This document shows positions 63,047 to 64,000 of a DNA stretch of 64,000 bases, one piece after another. Numbering within the stretch: the first letter of the stretch is position 1; each line of letters opens with the position of its first letter. A model generated the notes under the pieces. It was not told the origin of the DNA. It made no database searches and was given only the letters and a program-made list of their open reading frames with translations. The position numbers were made by a program, and so were the translations under genes. The stretch lies in NCBI GenBank assembly GCA_037903355.1, contig JBAJFE010000025.1, positions 310,001-374,000 on the forward strand, read 5' to 3'. Origin of the DNA: Trichuris trichiura. Taxonomy: Eukaryota; Nematoda; Enoplea; Trichinellida; Trichuridae.

Positions 63047-64000
63047 ACTTTGAAGTTTACTTGCAGATACATCCAACAGGCCAAACCCGTGAACCAGAAG
63101 ATCAACTATGGAACAACCAAAGCCTGCTAAAAGACACCCAGTCTTTCGAAACTTTGGCTCCTTCGCCAATCCACATAAGTAAATGCTTTTACAACCACAA
63201 CGGTATGGTCGATAGCAATTAAAAAAAATAGATATGTCAAGTAGCATTTCTTTGTTCGCATCTGCGCTGAAGACTATAAAGGGGAACATGCAATCTCCGC
63301 ATTGTTAAGAGCATAGTCCGTTTCCAAAACATTTTTAAATACTGGACAGCGACTGACTAGCAGCTATTTGCATTACTTGAAAAAGTACTCAAACTTCAAT
63401 AAGGCGTTTTAAACAGCCAAAATACCAACATCCTTAAATGAAAATGCAACATTTTGAAAAGCCTGCATAACTTTTCGTCCAAAAATAAAGTAAGAATTTA
63501 CGTTTAAAAAGTTTCTCGAAAAAACTTCTGTTGCATTGCTTCCTAGGCTCAGTAACTTTTCTGTGCCGATGGCGGACAAATTTTTTCACTTTTAATTGCC
63601 CAAATTCAGGCGTATGCTTCCTGATGTCACTGCTCACATAAAGCATGTGATATTGAAAATAGCATGAGACATTTAATGGTAAACATTATGTTTAATTCGG
63701 TGGTCATGAAGGTTTCACATGTTTCTCTGTCAGGCAGATCCTAAGATCTGCAACACTCCACTAACCACTCTACTCCATCTCGCATAGTTTCCCTGTTTGT
63801 TATGCATGCGAACAAAACCAAAATAGAATTTTTAAAGCTCTCTTGAAATTCCATAATTTCTTCACGAAAAATTTGAAACAGCTTTCTCTTGAAAGCTCTG
63901 TTCGTCATAATTTGCAAAAGCCACTCATCCAGTAAAGAAAGTATGAAATTTCGAGGCACCGTTTCAAAATAGAAGATTTCAGGCGTCCAAACAAAATACC

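Larger units (their letters stand above)
62848..63151 (+). repeat. Foldback element B (well-preserved copy of element A)
   Basis: Arms of about 85 bases (about 62848-62935 and 63066-63151) start TTTCGAAAGACTGGGTGTC and include AACAGGCTTTGGTTGTT and GGTTCACGGGTTTGGCC with their reverse complements on the right. The centre holds a hammerhead-like core and the family box. Text between core and box is almost the same as in element A at 1.7 kb, showing a dispersed family. Confidence 0.8.
51167..64000. other. 12.8-kb gene-poor, repeat-rich interval
   Basis: No conserved gene recognised. Holds hammerhead-like copies near 52.0 and 60.6 kb and three foldback elements at 61.8, 62.5 and 62.8 kb. Scattered frames of 60-95 codons lack splice context or family signatures. 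Confidence 0.5.

Noticed and set aside
1..64000. tRNA, rRNA or CRISPR features
   Set aside because: I looked for tRNA B-box-like text and regularly spaced direct repeats and found nothing convincing; a covariance search would be needed to exclude tRNAs.

Overview
This is eukaryotic (metazoan) nuclear DNA. It is AT-rich, and its genes are cut into many small exons by introns mostly 46-60 bases long with GT...AG ends. The genes are homologues of animal proteins. Tiny introns, a loose acceptor consensus (both CAG and AAG ends) and the gene content suggest a nematode, and I lean towards a clade I (Dorylaimia, Trichuris/Trichinella-like) worm. That is inference; the phylum is likely, the genus is not shown. 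No gene was found as a single long open frame. All models below were assembled by eye from splice sites, matching reading phases and recognised protein families. Layout: 0.36-3.6 kb, minus strand, nicalin (NCLN), its last exons off the left edge; 6.1-6.4 kb, a foldback repeat; 7.1-8.8 kb, minus strand, a LAPTM4-like lysosomal membrane protein; 8.8-20.7 kb, largely gene-free, with one possible membrane-protein fragment at 10.9-11.3 kb; 20.7-25.2 kb, plus strand, a complete 22-exon CTR9 (Paf1 complex); 26.9-32.3 kb, plus strand, a CUB-CUB-LDLa single-pass membrane protein (NETO/SOL-2-like) with a 3-kb intron; 34.7-35.3 kb, plus strand, a Ly6/three-finger probably GPI-anchored protein; 41.7-47.7 kb (plus) and 48.4-50.9 kb (minus), two SLC17-family transporters arranged tail to tail, an inverted duplicate pair with nearly identical exon lengths; 50.9-64 kb, gene-poor and rich in foldback repeats. 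The genes do not form an operon or one pathway. They touch transcription elongation (CTR9), ER membrane-protein assembly (nicalin), the endolysosome (LAPTM4, probably the SLC17 pair) and cell-surface or synaptic organisation (NETO-like, Ly6-like). The most unusual feature is a dispersed family of short structured motifs with the pattern CTGANGA, a C, a short perfect stem, then GAAA. This is the catalytic-core pattern of a hammerhead ribozyme. Eight good matches and some decayed ones occur on both strands, in introns, intergenic DNA and the 62-63 kb repeats. Several lie in foldback elements, and three share a downstream box at exactly the same spacing. I see a core and stem II in each, but no convincing stem I, so activity is unproven.
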